From assembly GCA_964016875.1 (NCBI GenBank), contig OZ024724.1, positions 13,682,501 to 13,746,500 of the forward strand: DNA of 64,000 nucleotides, in the 5' to 3' direction. The stretch comes from Fallopia convolvulus. Taxonomy: Eukaryota; Streptophyta; Magnoliopsida; Caryophyllales; Polygonaceae. Each line of letters begins with the position of its first letter. The first letter of the stretch is position 1. Shown here one piece after another: positions 1 through 9,900 of this stretch. The notes below the pieces were generated by a model. The model had not been told where the DNA came from and did no database searches. It worked only from the letters and a program-made list of their open reading frames with translations. Both the position numbers and the translations under genes were made by a program.

Positions 1-2470
1 GGTAGGGACAGTTGTGTCGAGTTCTGGTTGGGTCAACTCGATTTGTGCGACCCCAATTGGGTCGTTGTTATTTTGATCCAAGTTGAATTCCACCCGTTCC
101 TCTCCAATATCAAAAGTGAGGAGTCCTTTCCACACATCAACTCTTGCACCTGTTGTGGCTAAAAATGTTCGGCCGAGAATTATGGGAACATGAGGGTCTT
201 CAGGCATATCGAGGACGATAAAATCATTCGGTACAAAGAATTTCCCGACTTGAATAGGATAATCGTCCACCACTCCTGTGGCCTTGACACATGATCCATC
301 TGCCATGTACAGGTTCATATCTACCAGCTCTAGTGGTCCCATCTTAGCTTTAGACCAGATTGAGAGAGAAACTAAACTAGCACTAGCGCCCAAATCACAT
401 AAAGCCTTGAACTTGTGGTTGCCTATGCCAATCGTTATTGCAAATCTCCCTGGGTCTCCTAGCTTTTCCGGTAGAGCTATTGATTTGACTTCATCCTGCA
501 GCTCTGTAATGGATCTTTTCCTACTAAGAATATCTTTCAAAAACTTTGTGTAAGCCGACATTTCACTTAGGGCCTCAGCGAATGGGATGGAAATATTAAT
601 GCCCTGAAAAATCTTTACGAAACGCTTGAACTTACTCTCAGTAGAGTCCATAGATTTCTTAGTTGGAAATGGAAGAGATTTCACCATTCTCGGAACCAAG
701 TTAGGCTCGAGAGGTGAGAGTACCGGGTCGACATTGTGGTCGTTTGTTGGCCTCGGCAGGTCGTTACCGACCCTGGTGGGGTCGTTAACTACCCTGGGGT
801 TGAGAGGAAGGCTCGGTTCAGAAAACTTACCTGTGGTGGGGTCGTCAGGAACCCTCGGAACCTCGTCATCTTTGTATATGGGCTAGTTATTTGCCCTCAC
901 TGGCTTGTTAACGAGCCGTTTGGTGACGTCCTCTTCCTCCTTGTCCTCAACTTGAACTCGCTCCGGCGATGTCTTCCCGCTCCTAGGGTGCACCGCTGCT
1001 ATTTGTCCCCTAGGGTTCTCCTCGGGGCGGCCCGGGAGTTGCCCTTATGGTCTCGGAATTTGGACAGCGAGGTTCCCTAGTTGGGAATCAACACTCTTCT
1101 TCCATACTTCGAACTCTCCCCATCTTCTATTTTGTTGGTTCAGGTTGGCTTGAACTTCATTAACCTTGTTGGTTACTCCGTTAATGCTTTCTTGTAATCC
1201 TTGAACCCATGATGGCGACTCCTGATGGCTTGGAGGTCGATAGGGTACAGGTCGTCTATCTGGTGGGTGCACTGCATAGTTTTGACTTGTATTCTAATTG
1301 CCCCATGCCTGATAGTTGTTTGACCTGTCATGATAACTAGGCTTGTTCCTGTATGGTCCTCTCAAATAATTCATCTCAACAATTGTCTCAACGGCTCTAA
1401 CCTGCTCTATGTTAGTGCAAGCAGAAGTACTATGTGCAGAAGAACCTTATTCTTGACATGATTGAGAGGATTTCAGAAAACTTACCTGCTTCTTCAGACG
1501 GTTGACCTCATCTTGTAAGAATTGATTTTTAACATCCCGGTCAACTTCGTCTCGGTTAGGTATGTAGAGACGTTTTTGGGGCTGTAGAGTCTGCTGGGTT
1601 CCATACATGGCATCATAATTGGAAAGCTTATCCAACAGTTCCCATGCCTCCGTCGGATTCATCTCTATAAAACCGCACGCAGTATGCGTGTTGATGCGGT
1701 TCTTGGTCTCTGCGTTGATACCCTGGAAAAAGATTTCTTGCAAAACATATAAAGGTTGCCCATGAGTGGGGCATTGTCTAAGCATCTCTTTAAATCTTTC
1801 CCATGTTTCAACGAATGTTTCATTAGGCAGCTGGTGATAGGAGGTGATGCGTTTCCTCAACTCCGTCGTCTTAGCAGGAGGGAAGAACTTTGTAAGAAAT
1901 TGATCGTACAAAGCTTTCCAAGTCCTGATAGACTTAGAAGGTAGGCTCTCCAACCAGCTCAGGGCCTTTCCAGTAAGAGACCACCTAAAAGCTTTTAACA
2001 GAAAATATTCAAGTGAGACACCTTCAGCAGCTATGGTGTCACATAAATCAAGAAAATTTTCTAATATGCTCCATAGGGCACTCAGTAGGTTTCCCTTCAA
2101 ACTGAGCCCGTTTAATCAAGGATATGAATTGAGATTTGATCTCAAAGGGTTTCTCTATCTCGGGAAGCACGATTGGAGACTCTGGCACCCTCAGTTCCGG
2201 ATGCATGTATTGTTTGGCATTCCTCGGATAGGCATTAAGCTCCTCCTGTAGACGAGCATTAGCAGCTCGTTGACGCTCAGCGTCGGCAACAGTGCCTTCT
2301 TTCTCAGTCTTCAGCGCCTCCATCTGATTTCGGAGTTCTTCCATTTGACGAGCCATCTCTTCTGGTGTGGCCATGGCTCTGTTCTCTCGGCGTCTACGGT
2401 ACAGGGAACGTTCAGGTTCTGAGTAATAACCAGTTTTATCAAACTCAAGCCTTCGTCGTCCTACCGGCAT
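1..2470 (-). pseudogene. Athila-like gag-protease polyprotein, broken, continues past left edge
   Basis: Structural and protease part of a Ty3/gypsy (Athila-like) retrotransposon, read right to left from an ATG at 2470. Gag occupies about 2470-1290 and has the family phrases PRNAKQYMHPELRVPE, FFQGIN and AWELLDKLS. A CCHC zinc knuckle lies near 1440-1480, but its second Cys position is a stop (1447-1449). A linker (about 1290-650) rich in Pro, Asn and Asp follows. The retropepsin motif DLGAS is at 382-396, with IILGR about 60 residues later. Defects seen: one extra T near 2053 shifts the frame (two overlapping reading frames at 2048-2100), and in-frame stops occur near 1447, 1294, 1045 and 885. 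Past these the frame is otherwise continuous. Reverse transcriptase would lie left of the window. It is related to the gag-protease at 60735-63365. Confidence 0.9.
769..917. repeat. GTTAACGA-type words inside the gag-protease linker
   Basis: Within the coding linker the plus strand shows GGTCGTTACCGACC (769-782), GTCGTTAAC (781-789) and GGCTTGTTAACGAGCC (902-917). The last is preceded by CCCTCACT, close to the CCCTCACA spacer between the LTR palindromes, so a longer unit seems shared. The encoded peptide is rich in VND and LVN steps. Confidence 0.65.
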
Positions 2471-2560
2471 ACGCTGAGAAAACAAAGAAAACAAATATTA
2501 AAAACAAAAACGGGGTCGGGCTATTCCCGAACCCACAGATAAACTAACAAACTCGTTGCT

Positions 2561-2578
2561 TCCCCGACAACGGCGCCA
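2561..2578 (-). other. Primer-binding site, tRNA-Asp type
   Basis: On the minus strand the sequence TGGCGCCGTTGTCGGGGA lies four bases inside the LTR edge. It is one base from the Athila-type site complementary to the 3' end of tRNA-Asp, seen again at 60589-60606. It primes minus-strand DNA synthesis and fixes the LTR boundary at 2582. Confidence 0.88.
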
Positions 2579-2732
2579 ATTTGTTGAGAGGGTATTCTTG
2601 ACAACAAATAAATTTATAAGTCAAGACCCCGCTGAGTATAGCAGAGTCAGGATCGTTCCATATGAAGCAAGGTTGTTCGTTTATCAACTACTAAAAAGCA
2701 AACAAAATCAAGGAAAAACACTCACAAGCAGC

Positions 2733-2765
2733 CTTGTTAACGACGTTGTCAGGGTCGTTAACGAA
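2733..2765. repeat. Degenerate GTTAACGA words near LTR 3' end
   Basis: CTTGTTAACGAC and GTCGTTAACGAA occur 21 bp apart. Both are imperfect versions of the CTCGTTAACGAG palindrome found upstream of this element's TATA box. Confidence 0.7.
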
Positions 2766-3148
2766 CCACCGTAAACAAAAAGACTCAACTAACGACCTAA
2801 ATAAATTCGGTACCGAGCCAAGTAACTCAGCAACAAAATTTCACTTAAGATAATTAAAATAAAAACAAAGATCTAGGACTAGGGACACCACAACATAACC
2901 AAGCATATAAACTCGTAAGAAGATAAGATCATGCCTTTAAATAGATAGAGTCATCAACTTTCGTTGACTATCAAGTAAATTAACCTACTTTCGCATCCTA
3001 ATTCACTTAATCGCTTGCCTTGGATCTAAAGCTTGAAACTTTTGTATTCAAAAAAATATCAACCTTCAAGTTACTAACTTTCTCTTTCAATCAAGTTAAA
3101 AACTCAAATTACCTCAACTTTCATCTTGGTATAAGCACAACAAACAAT

Positions 3149-3238
3149 CTCGATAACAGATAAAAGGCATTCAACAAATCTCGATAACAGATAAAAGGCA
3201 TTCAACAAATCTCGATAACAGATAAAAGGCATTCAACA
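3149..3238. repeat. 31-bp tandem repeat, about three copies
   Basis: The unit, beginning CTCGATAACAGATAAAAGG and ending with ATTCAACAAAT, repeats almost without change about three times inside the LTR, downstream of the TATA box in element orientation. Near-identity of the copies suggests recent slippage or unequal exchange. Confidence 0.9.
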
Positions 3239-3575
3239 CTCAATCTTACTTATCAAACATGCTCAACTATGTCGGGCTTAACCCCGATCCTAGAAAAGAA
3301 GACTACTCACTAATCATAACTACTAAACAATGAAATTCAATAAAAGAAAACATTGAAAACAAATTACTACTCAAATTAAATAGAAAAATTTGTCTTACTG
3401 AAATTCAGAAGAAACCGAAAAAAGAACAAAACACCGAACCAAAATCTCGATCAACGAACTCGGTAACTTTCGTTCACCGACCTCCAAACTCGACTCCGAT
3501 CCTCTCGCCTCTTCGGTTCTTCCTCCTCTCTAAAATCTCTAAAAAGTCTCTCTTATTCTATGCTAGATAAAAGGG

Positions 3576-3583
3576 TATTTATA
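3576..3583 (-). promoter_or_regulatory. Putative TATA box of the Athila-like LTR
   Basis: On the minus strand this reads TATAAATA. It lies about 165 bp downstream of the CTCGTTAACGAG pair, as expected for the U3 promoter. No transcript evidence is available. Confidence 0.55.
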
Positions 3584-3746
3584 CTAAAAAACTAAAAACT
3601 CAAAAGGCTAGAAGATATAAACTTTCCTAAAAAGATAGAAATAAAACCCTAAAAATCACAAAAAGATACTCTACCGACACGAAAATAATTTCCCGCACAG
3701 GATCGGTTAGTCACAAAGTCAACCCTCGAAATTTCTATCTCGTGGC

Positions 3747-3780
3747 CTCGTTAACGAGCCCTCACAGCCTCGTTAACGAG
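3747..3780. promoter_or_regulatory. Pair of perfect 12-bp palindromes CTCGTTAACGAG in U3
   Basis: CTCGTTAACGAG occurs at 3747-3758 and again at 3769-3780, separated by CCCTCACAGC. Each copy is its own reverse complement and contains two CpGs. The pair lies upstream of the LTR TATA box in element orientation, so it may be an operator or enhancer. Related words recur near 2733-2765 and in the gag-protease linker (769-917). Confidence 0.75.
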
Positions 3781-4065
3781 ATTGGGCTTGGTTTCTTCCA
3801 CACTTTATCTCGTAAATCTTGAACTCTGACTTCTTCAAACTCGTATTCCTCCGTCTTTCACTGTAGCGCTCCAAATTCAGCTCCATATAGCTCCTTTTCC
3901 TTGCTAAAACCTACAAAATACACAAAATAGATTAGCTTCCATACTTTCCATAGAAATATGCAAAACTATCCAAAGACACACCAAACTAAACCTAAACTCA
4001 TCAAAACTAAACCTAATAAACAAAGAAAACCTACTAAAAACTATACTAAAAATGCCAACATCAGA

Positions 4066-4109
4066 CTCCAAATTTGTTGGTCACTTTTGGCGCACTCTTT
4101 GGGGGAAGC
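4066..4109 (+). pseudogene. Chromovirus integrase fragment, segment 1
   Basis: These bases encode part of an integrase core (KFVGHFWRTLWGK) in frame with the segment starting at 14706. The stretch is all that remains between the Athila-like LTR (ends 4060) and the Tekay element (starts 4110). The final GAAGC (4105-4109) is the target-site duplication, repeated at 14701-14705. Two insertions hit the same gene within about 45 bp. Confidence 0.8.
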
Positions 4110-6703
4110 TGTAATACTCGGGTTCATTTTTCTTCTAGGTCGGAAAACGAGTTTGAGTTTCATAGTTAACGTAAGCAATCAGTTCCTGTTTCACCAGTAA
4201 GCTCGGATTCGTAGTTAGTAGTCTCATAGATTATCCGTTAAAACAAAAATAAAAATAATAAAAAATTAATAAAAATTCATATATATATATATATATATAT
4301 ATATCTCCATTGAAGATTTACCTTATCTTCTTGTTATTTACACCTGATCAATCGTTCAACCCCAACAACTTTATCTTATCTAATTAGTTGGATAGGCACT
4401 TAATTAACCTAATCATAATCTATCTTTCACCAAGCCTATCTTTCACCAAGCCTCCTTAATTAATTGTTCCGGTTTATAACCGAGAGATCCTAGCAGCCTG
4501 TTTTGGCCACCAATCGATCTTTTCTTGCCTTTCCCCGTCTTGTGTCGGAACATCGATAATTAATTGCGGGCACCAATCTCACCTTTTTGTCCTCTGCGGT
4601 AGAACAGAGCGGGCAAGCACCTTCGCATCCGAATCGAGCGCCGGCGTGGTCAAGCGTTGGCCTACAATCGCGTATAGTGACCACCGGTAAGCCATCTTTT
4701 CCTCCCTTTAGTTCATTCTGTTTTTTTTTCTTTCCGAGAGGTGGGTAAGGTGGGGAAGACAGAGGGGGTTAGCATGGGATAATCGGCAAGGGCCAAAGCC
4801 CTGTTTCGCAGGGGCGCCGGCGAATTCGCCGCTGCCTTCCTTCGTGGTCGTCGGGCGGGGTAACAAGGCAGGGAGGCAATCGGAGGGCGGGATCCGTCGG
4901 TCGTCGGGGCAGTGAAGGTGGATTGGGATTGGAAAAGGGGTGGCAGGCGGGGGACGTCCCTGCGCTCTCTCAACGTTGTCGTTGTAGGGTTGTCGTCGGA
5001 GGAGTCGATCGGGGAAGACGGGGCCAGGGAGAAGGTTGCCGCCGGAGGAGGGCGACTCGAAGCCGCCTGGGGAACGCTGACGGAGAGCGAGAAAGGAGGC
5101 GAACAGGGGGTCGCGACGTCGCATCCTCACCCTCCATCGTGGCCGCCGGTGAGGAGTTGGGTCGTCGAAAAGGGTGGAACCGAGTCGTTGATAGGTTGAA
5201 GACGAAGCGAGAGGAAGAAGAAGAGGGGGAGGGCCCGCCTTGGAAAAGTCAAAATATGAGGCTGAGATATAGGAATGGGGTCTCTTTTTTGAAGAATTTG
5301 GATTGGTCCGGTCTTGTCCTCAAAAACGTGTACGTTGGGCTGGGTTGTTTTATCTACAATTCTTTTTAGTTGGGCTGATCAAGGCATACGAAAATTAAGA
5401 CATATGAAAATATGAATTGGTGGGTGTGGAACAATTAATTGGGTTGGGTTAGTATTCATTTTTATATGTTACGAATATATTAGTATGGTGGGTTGAGTTC
5501 GGAGTTTGGAAGAATTTAATAGTTGGGCCACTTTTATTGAAAGTCGGGTTCGTAAAGTAAGGGTCAAATCTAATCTTTTCGTCATATATTCTATTAGGAA
5601 ATCGCATTCGCTCGCGCTCTTAGTCCTTCACTTCTTCCCAAGGATCCTTCGTTCGAGGTAAGTCGTTTTTCGACTTGCTCGGTTCTTCTCTACCCTGTTA
5701 GATTGCGTATCGTTATTGTAGGGCGGGTTTTGGGAACTAGTCCCGAATACCCTTTAAATTGTTTTGAACTCCTTGTGTGTTGTGTGCGTTAATGATTTTA
5801 AATGTGTTTTATCGGAAATTATTTTGGAACGTTTTCTCTGTGTTGGTACCGTTTCCGACACGGCCCATTGTAGCTGGTGTTGAGGAAGAGTTGGCTACTT
5901 TGCCCCGTGTGACTGGGAAAATCGTACCCCTTCAAACAAAAATTATTATCTGTGTGTTTTTGGCAAGCGCTCCAGTGGAGGCTTAGCCCGGAGTTAGAAG
6001 GGAGATTGGGAAGTGGAGTGGGAGGGCCTGCCTCTACACTCGGCGTGGTGATGAGCGCCTTGGAAGACGGATTGTGGACAAAGGAAGAATTGCGTTGCTC
6101 TGTGATTGTGATTGTAAATGCGTATGTGACTTGTGTGACTGATATAACTAATTTAGGTATTGGCCTTTAGAGTTATGATTGCAGTTGTGGATTTGTATGC
6201 TGACTTTAGAGAAATGATTTCAAAGCGTTCTACAGTTTCCATATTCTTTCTAGCTTGGTAGATTAGACGCTGACCCTTCGGGGAACATTTTTCAGTTCCA
6301 GGTATGAATCAAGGAGCCGTGCAGGAACCGAGGCAAGATGGCGGGCCGGAGCGGTAAAGAGCGCGTGTCATAGTGGGATCGGTTTTTACTAGTTATTCAT
6401 AATAGTTAGGATGTTGATTTTAATATTTGTTAGACAGAGTTGGTATTGCGTTTCGTTTATTATTATTTTTGTTTGGATAGTTCAGTTTCGGTAGGTGTGG
6501 TAACGTTTTTGGATATTTATGATTTTCGGGAATTCATGCATAACTAAGTTTTCTAAGTTTTATCGAATAAAGGTTGGATGTTTTATTATGTTTTCTCGTC
6601 GTTCCCGAGTTGTAAGGTCCTACAGTGTAGTTGTCAACCTAATTAATAGTACCTTGTAAGGTCTATTTCCCAGTAGCGCCTCGACGGAAGTCGGGGTGTT
6701 ACA
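4110..6703 (+). repeat. 5' LTR of the Tekay-type element (2594 bp)
   Basis: Begins TGTAATACTCGG and ends GGGTGTTACA. It contains an AT-dinucleotide run (about 4278-4302), a GC-rich block (about 4480-5270) with spurious open frames on both strands, and a likely promoter region around 5520-5600. A possible spliced leader intron (5658-6295) lies in its second half. The 3' copy at 12114-14700 matches almost throughout, with a shorter AT run. Confidence 0.92.
5658..6295 (+). promoter_or_regulatory. Possible leader intron inside the LTR
   Basis: GAG|GTAAGTCG is a strong donor. The 3' boundary is ATTTTTCAG|TTCC. The diverged LTR at 41256-42843 keeps both signals (41788 donor, 42466 acceptor with a long T run) although much of the sequence between differs. 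The donor lies in a hairpin stem AAGTCG-TTTTT-CGACTT. Splicing is inferred only. Confidence 0.4.
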
Positions 6704-6706
6704 AAT

Positions 6707-6718
6707 TGGTATCAGAGC
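6707..6718 (+). other. Primer-binding site, tRNA-iMet type
   Basis: TGGTATCAGAGC starts three bases after the 5' LTR ends. It is the usual plant retroelement site complementary to initiator tRNA-Met and sets the LTR edge at 6703. Confidence 0.93.
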
Positions 6719-6954
6719 GAGGTTGACAACAGGGCACATGGAACTGACCAACAAAGAGTACCCGAGGTCCAACTTAAAACCAAAATCGGCTGGTGTTTTC
6801 AAATGTTTTTACTGGGGTAGACATGTTGCATATAGGGGGGGTAGGTGACACGTCGCGACTCCGCCCCATCAGCCGAAGAACCTCACGTAGAATAGTAAGA
6901 ATTAGGTTGAAAAATAGAATGTTTAAGTTTTGACTGTGGGACTTTCTATTATAG

Positions 6955-9900
6955 ATGGCCCCACCAACCAGAGCTAGAGTTGCTGCCGCTAACGGAAGAG
7001 GCCGCGGAAGAGGCCGCGGTAGAGGCCGAGTAGGAGGTCGTGGCAGGGGTAGAGGAGAGGCCCCTGTAGCTGCTGAGCCAGAGATACAACAGGATAACCA
7101 TCAGGAGGAGGTTGCTGAGAGTCAGGATGTGGTTGCTGCTGTTCATCGAGAGGACAGTGCCTCTGTCACTGGAGGAGGTCTCCCAGCAAACGGGGCTTAG
7201 GTGGGAGGAGGAGTACCACCAGCAGGATTGGCCCCAGAGGTGACTGTTGCGATCCAGCTGCTATTGCAGACTTTGATGGGTACGGGAGCTGCACCGAATC
7301 TGAACGCAGTTGTGGGGCAACAAGGTGCTGAGAGGAGGGCACCAGGGCCAGATTCTATTTTAGCTGCCTAGCTCGGAGCAGCGCCAGCTTCTGGAGGACC
7401 AGTGATAGCTGATCAGGTAGTCGAACCGAGGAGATAGTATCGTGAGCCTCAGCCTGATAAGTGGCTCGCAGAGTTTAGGAAGACTGGAGTACCGAACTTT
7501 GCTGGAGCTCAGGGTTCTGACGTAGAGCAGTGGCTGAGGAGGGTGAAATCTGCGTTGGATTCTATTAAGGCACCAGAGGAGCGGAAGATGTCTTTAGTAC
7601 AGAGTCTGCTACAGGAGAGCGCTTTTGACTAGTGGGAGCTGTGTAGGGACCACCGGACTGAGGTTACTTTCGAGGAGTTTGAGAGGCAGATTCAAGATCA
7701 GTATTGTCCTCCGGTGGTGAGGGCGGCACGAGAGGCTGCTTTTCGGGATGCTGGACCCGAAAATATCACAGTATCTGAGACTATTCTGAAGTTTCAGCAG
7801 GAGTTGGCAGCGGTGCCAAATGCTGCACAGACTGAGGAGTTGAAGATTGCGACCTTTCTGAAAAGGTTGCAACCGCATCTACGTGCTTATGTGTCTGGTC
7901 TCCAACTTACGACATTGGCAGACGTTCAACAGTCTGCTTTGGCTTATGCTACGGCCACGACCCGACAGAGTCAGTTGGAGGTGCATACCACGGGAAGCAA
8001 GAGGCAGAAGTTGTCTGCCCCGGCGGAATCTAGGAGAGATAGTCGTCCCGGCTCTTCTCAGTCGCAACGATTAGGGTTTCAGCCACAGGGTCGTCAGGAC
8101 CATCGTCGTCAGAATCAGTCCACTGGAGGGCAGAGAGTGTGCTTCAACTGTGGAAGTACTGCTCATTTGAGGAGTCAGTGTCCGAAGCCAGTCAGGAGTT
8201 GCTTCAGTTGTGGGAAGCCTGGACACTTGCTGCAGTATTGTACTGTGGGGGCACCTTCATAGGGATCTTCACCGGGAACGGTGAATCAGATGCCTCGTCG
8301 TCAGCCTCAGCAGTATCAGCAGGCACCGAGTCAAGGCAGAGGACGCGGCGCAGGAGTTAGCAACACCGGGGGCAATCAGCCCCGAGTGTTTGAGATGAGG
8401 AGGGCAGATGCCCTACACGGGCCGACTGCTACAGGTACGATTTGGATTCAGTCTAGACCTATTCACATACTGTTTGATACGGGTGCTACCCATTCTTTTA
8501 TGTCTTCTGCTTGCGTGGCTAGACTAGGACTGACTTGCACTGAGGGGGTATCTTTTGTTGTGGGGCTGTCTGACGGCAGTAAAGTAAGAGGGAATAAGGA
8601 GATTTTACAGTGCCCTATTAGAATAGGGAATAGAGATTGGTATGCAGATTTTATAGTAATGCAGTTGTCGCCAGATGATGACGTGATTCTGGGGATGGAC
8701 TGGATGATGCGTTATCAAGCAGTTTTGGATACACACAGAGGTACGGTTACAGTAACCGCAGATGATGGGACCAGACATGTGTGTCAGGAGGTAGAGCAGG
8801 AGGGGCCCGGATCGGTGATTAGTATGGTGAAGGCCGCCAAGTTGATCAATGACGGATGTGTTGGATATTGGTGTTATGTCCTTCAGGGGGACAAGGCGGA
8901 ACCGCACATTCAGGATATACCAGTAGTGTGCGAGTTCGAGGACGTTTTTCCTGACGAACTCCCAGAATTACCTCCTCAGAGAGAGGTGGATTTTGGGATT
9001 GAGTTGGAGCCGGGAACGAGGCTGATTTCGAGAGCCCCATATCGCATGGCCCCGATGGAGATGCAGGAGCTGAAGGCACAATTGGAGGAACTGTTGGAGA
9101 AGGGTTACGTACGACCGAGTGCGTCGCCATGGGGAGCTCCAGTTCTGTTTGTGAAGAAGAAGGATGGTTCTCTCCGTGTGTGTATTGATTATCGGGAATT
9201 GAACCGTGTTACCATCAAGAACAAGTATCCGCTGCCGTGTATTGATGATTTGTTGGATCAGTTGCAGGGGGCTACTGTGTTCTCCAAAGTGGATTTGAGG
9301 TCAGGTTATCACCAGCTGAGGATTCGGGAGGAAGATATACCTAAGACGGCTTTCCGAACGATGTATGGACATTATGAGTTTGTAGTGATGCCGTTCGGAC
9401 TGACGAATGCACCCGTTGTGTTTATGGAGTTGATGAACCGGGTGTTTATAGACTACTTGGACAGATTTGTAGTAGTATTCATCGACGACATTCTGATCTA
9501 CTATCGGAGTAAGGAGGAGCACGCCGAGCATCTTAGGCTGGTGTTGGGAGTATTGAGGCAGCATCGATTGTTTGCTAAGCTGTCCAAGTGTGAGTTCTGG
9601 TTGCCTGAAGTTACCTTTCTAGGGCATGTCGTATCTGCTCAGGGAGTTATGGTAGATCCTGCAAAGATTGAAGCTGTAAAGGCATGGGAACCTCCGAAGA
9701 ATGTGAAGGAGGTGCGGAGTTTTCTAGGATTAGCAGGGTATTACAGGAGGTTTGTGGAAGGGTTTTCTCGGATAGCCCAACCACTTACCAATTTGCTAAA
9801 GAAGACTGCTCGTTTTGAGTGGAATGTAGCTTGTCAGCGAAGTTTTGACGAGCTGAAGAGGAGGTTGACTTCGTCTCCTATATTAGCTCTTCCGCAGGGG

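Larger units (their letters stand above)
2582..4060 (-). repeat. 5' LTR of the left-hand Athila-like element
   Basis: In plus coordinates the LTR opens TGTTGAGAG and closes GCCAACA, so it has TGTTG...CAACA ends. The right side abuts a chromoviral integrase frame at 4061, where TCAGA is the likely target duplication; its partner is outside the window. In minus orientation it holds a palindrome cluster (3747-3780), a TATA box (3576-3583), a 31-bp tandem repeat (3149-3238) and two degenerate copies of the palindrome near the 3' end (2733-2765). No protein-coding frame is credible here. Confidence 0.85.

Noticed and set aside
3149..3238. CRISPR array
   Set aside because: Direct tandem repeats without spacers, inside a plant LTR.
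4708..5130. Minus-strand frames in the same GC-rich LTR block
   Set aside because: Overlapping frames on both strands in a GC-rich block; the two LTR copies do not keep the same stops and starts.
4923..5369. A 148-codon open frame present in both Tekay LTRs (also 12920-13366)
   Set aside because: The LTRs are recent copies of each other, so conservation is expected. The frame is GC-rich, overlaps other frames on both strands and has no recognisable domain.
8605..9564. Minus-strand frames opposite the Tekay protease and RT
   Set aside because: Shadows of the coding strand; no domain.
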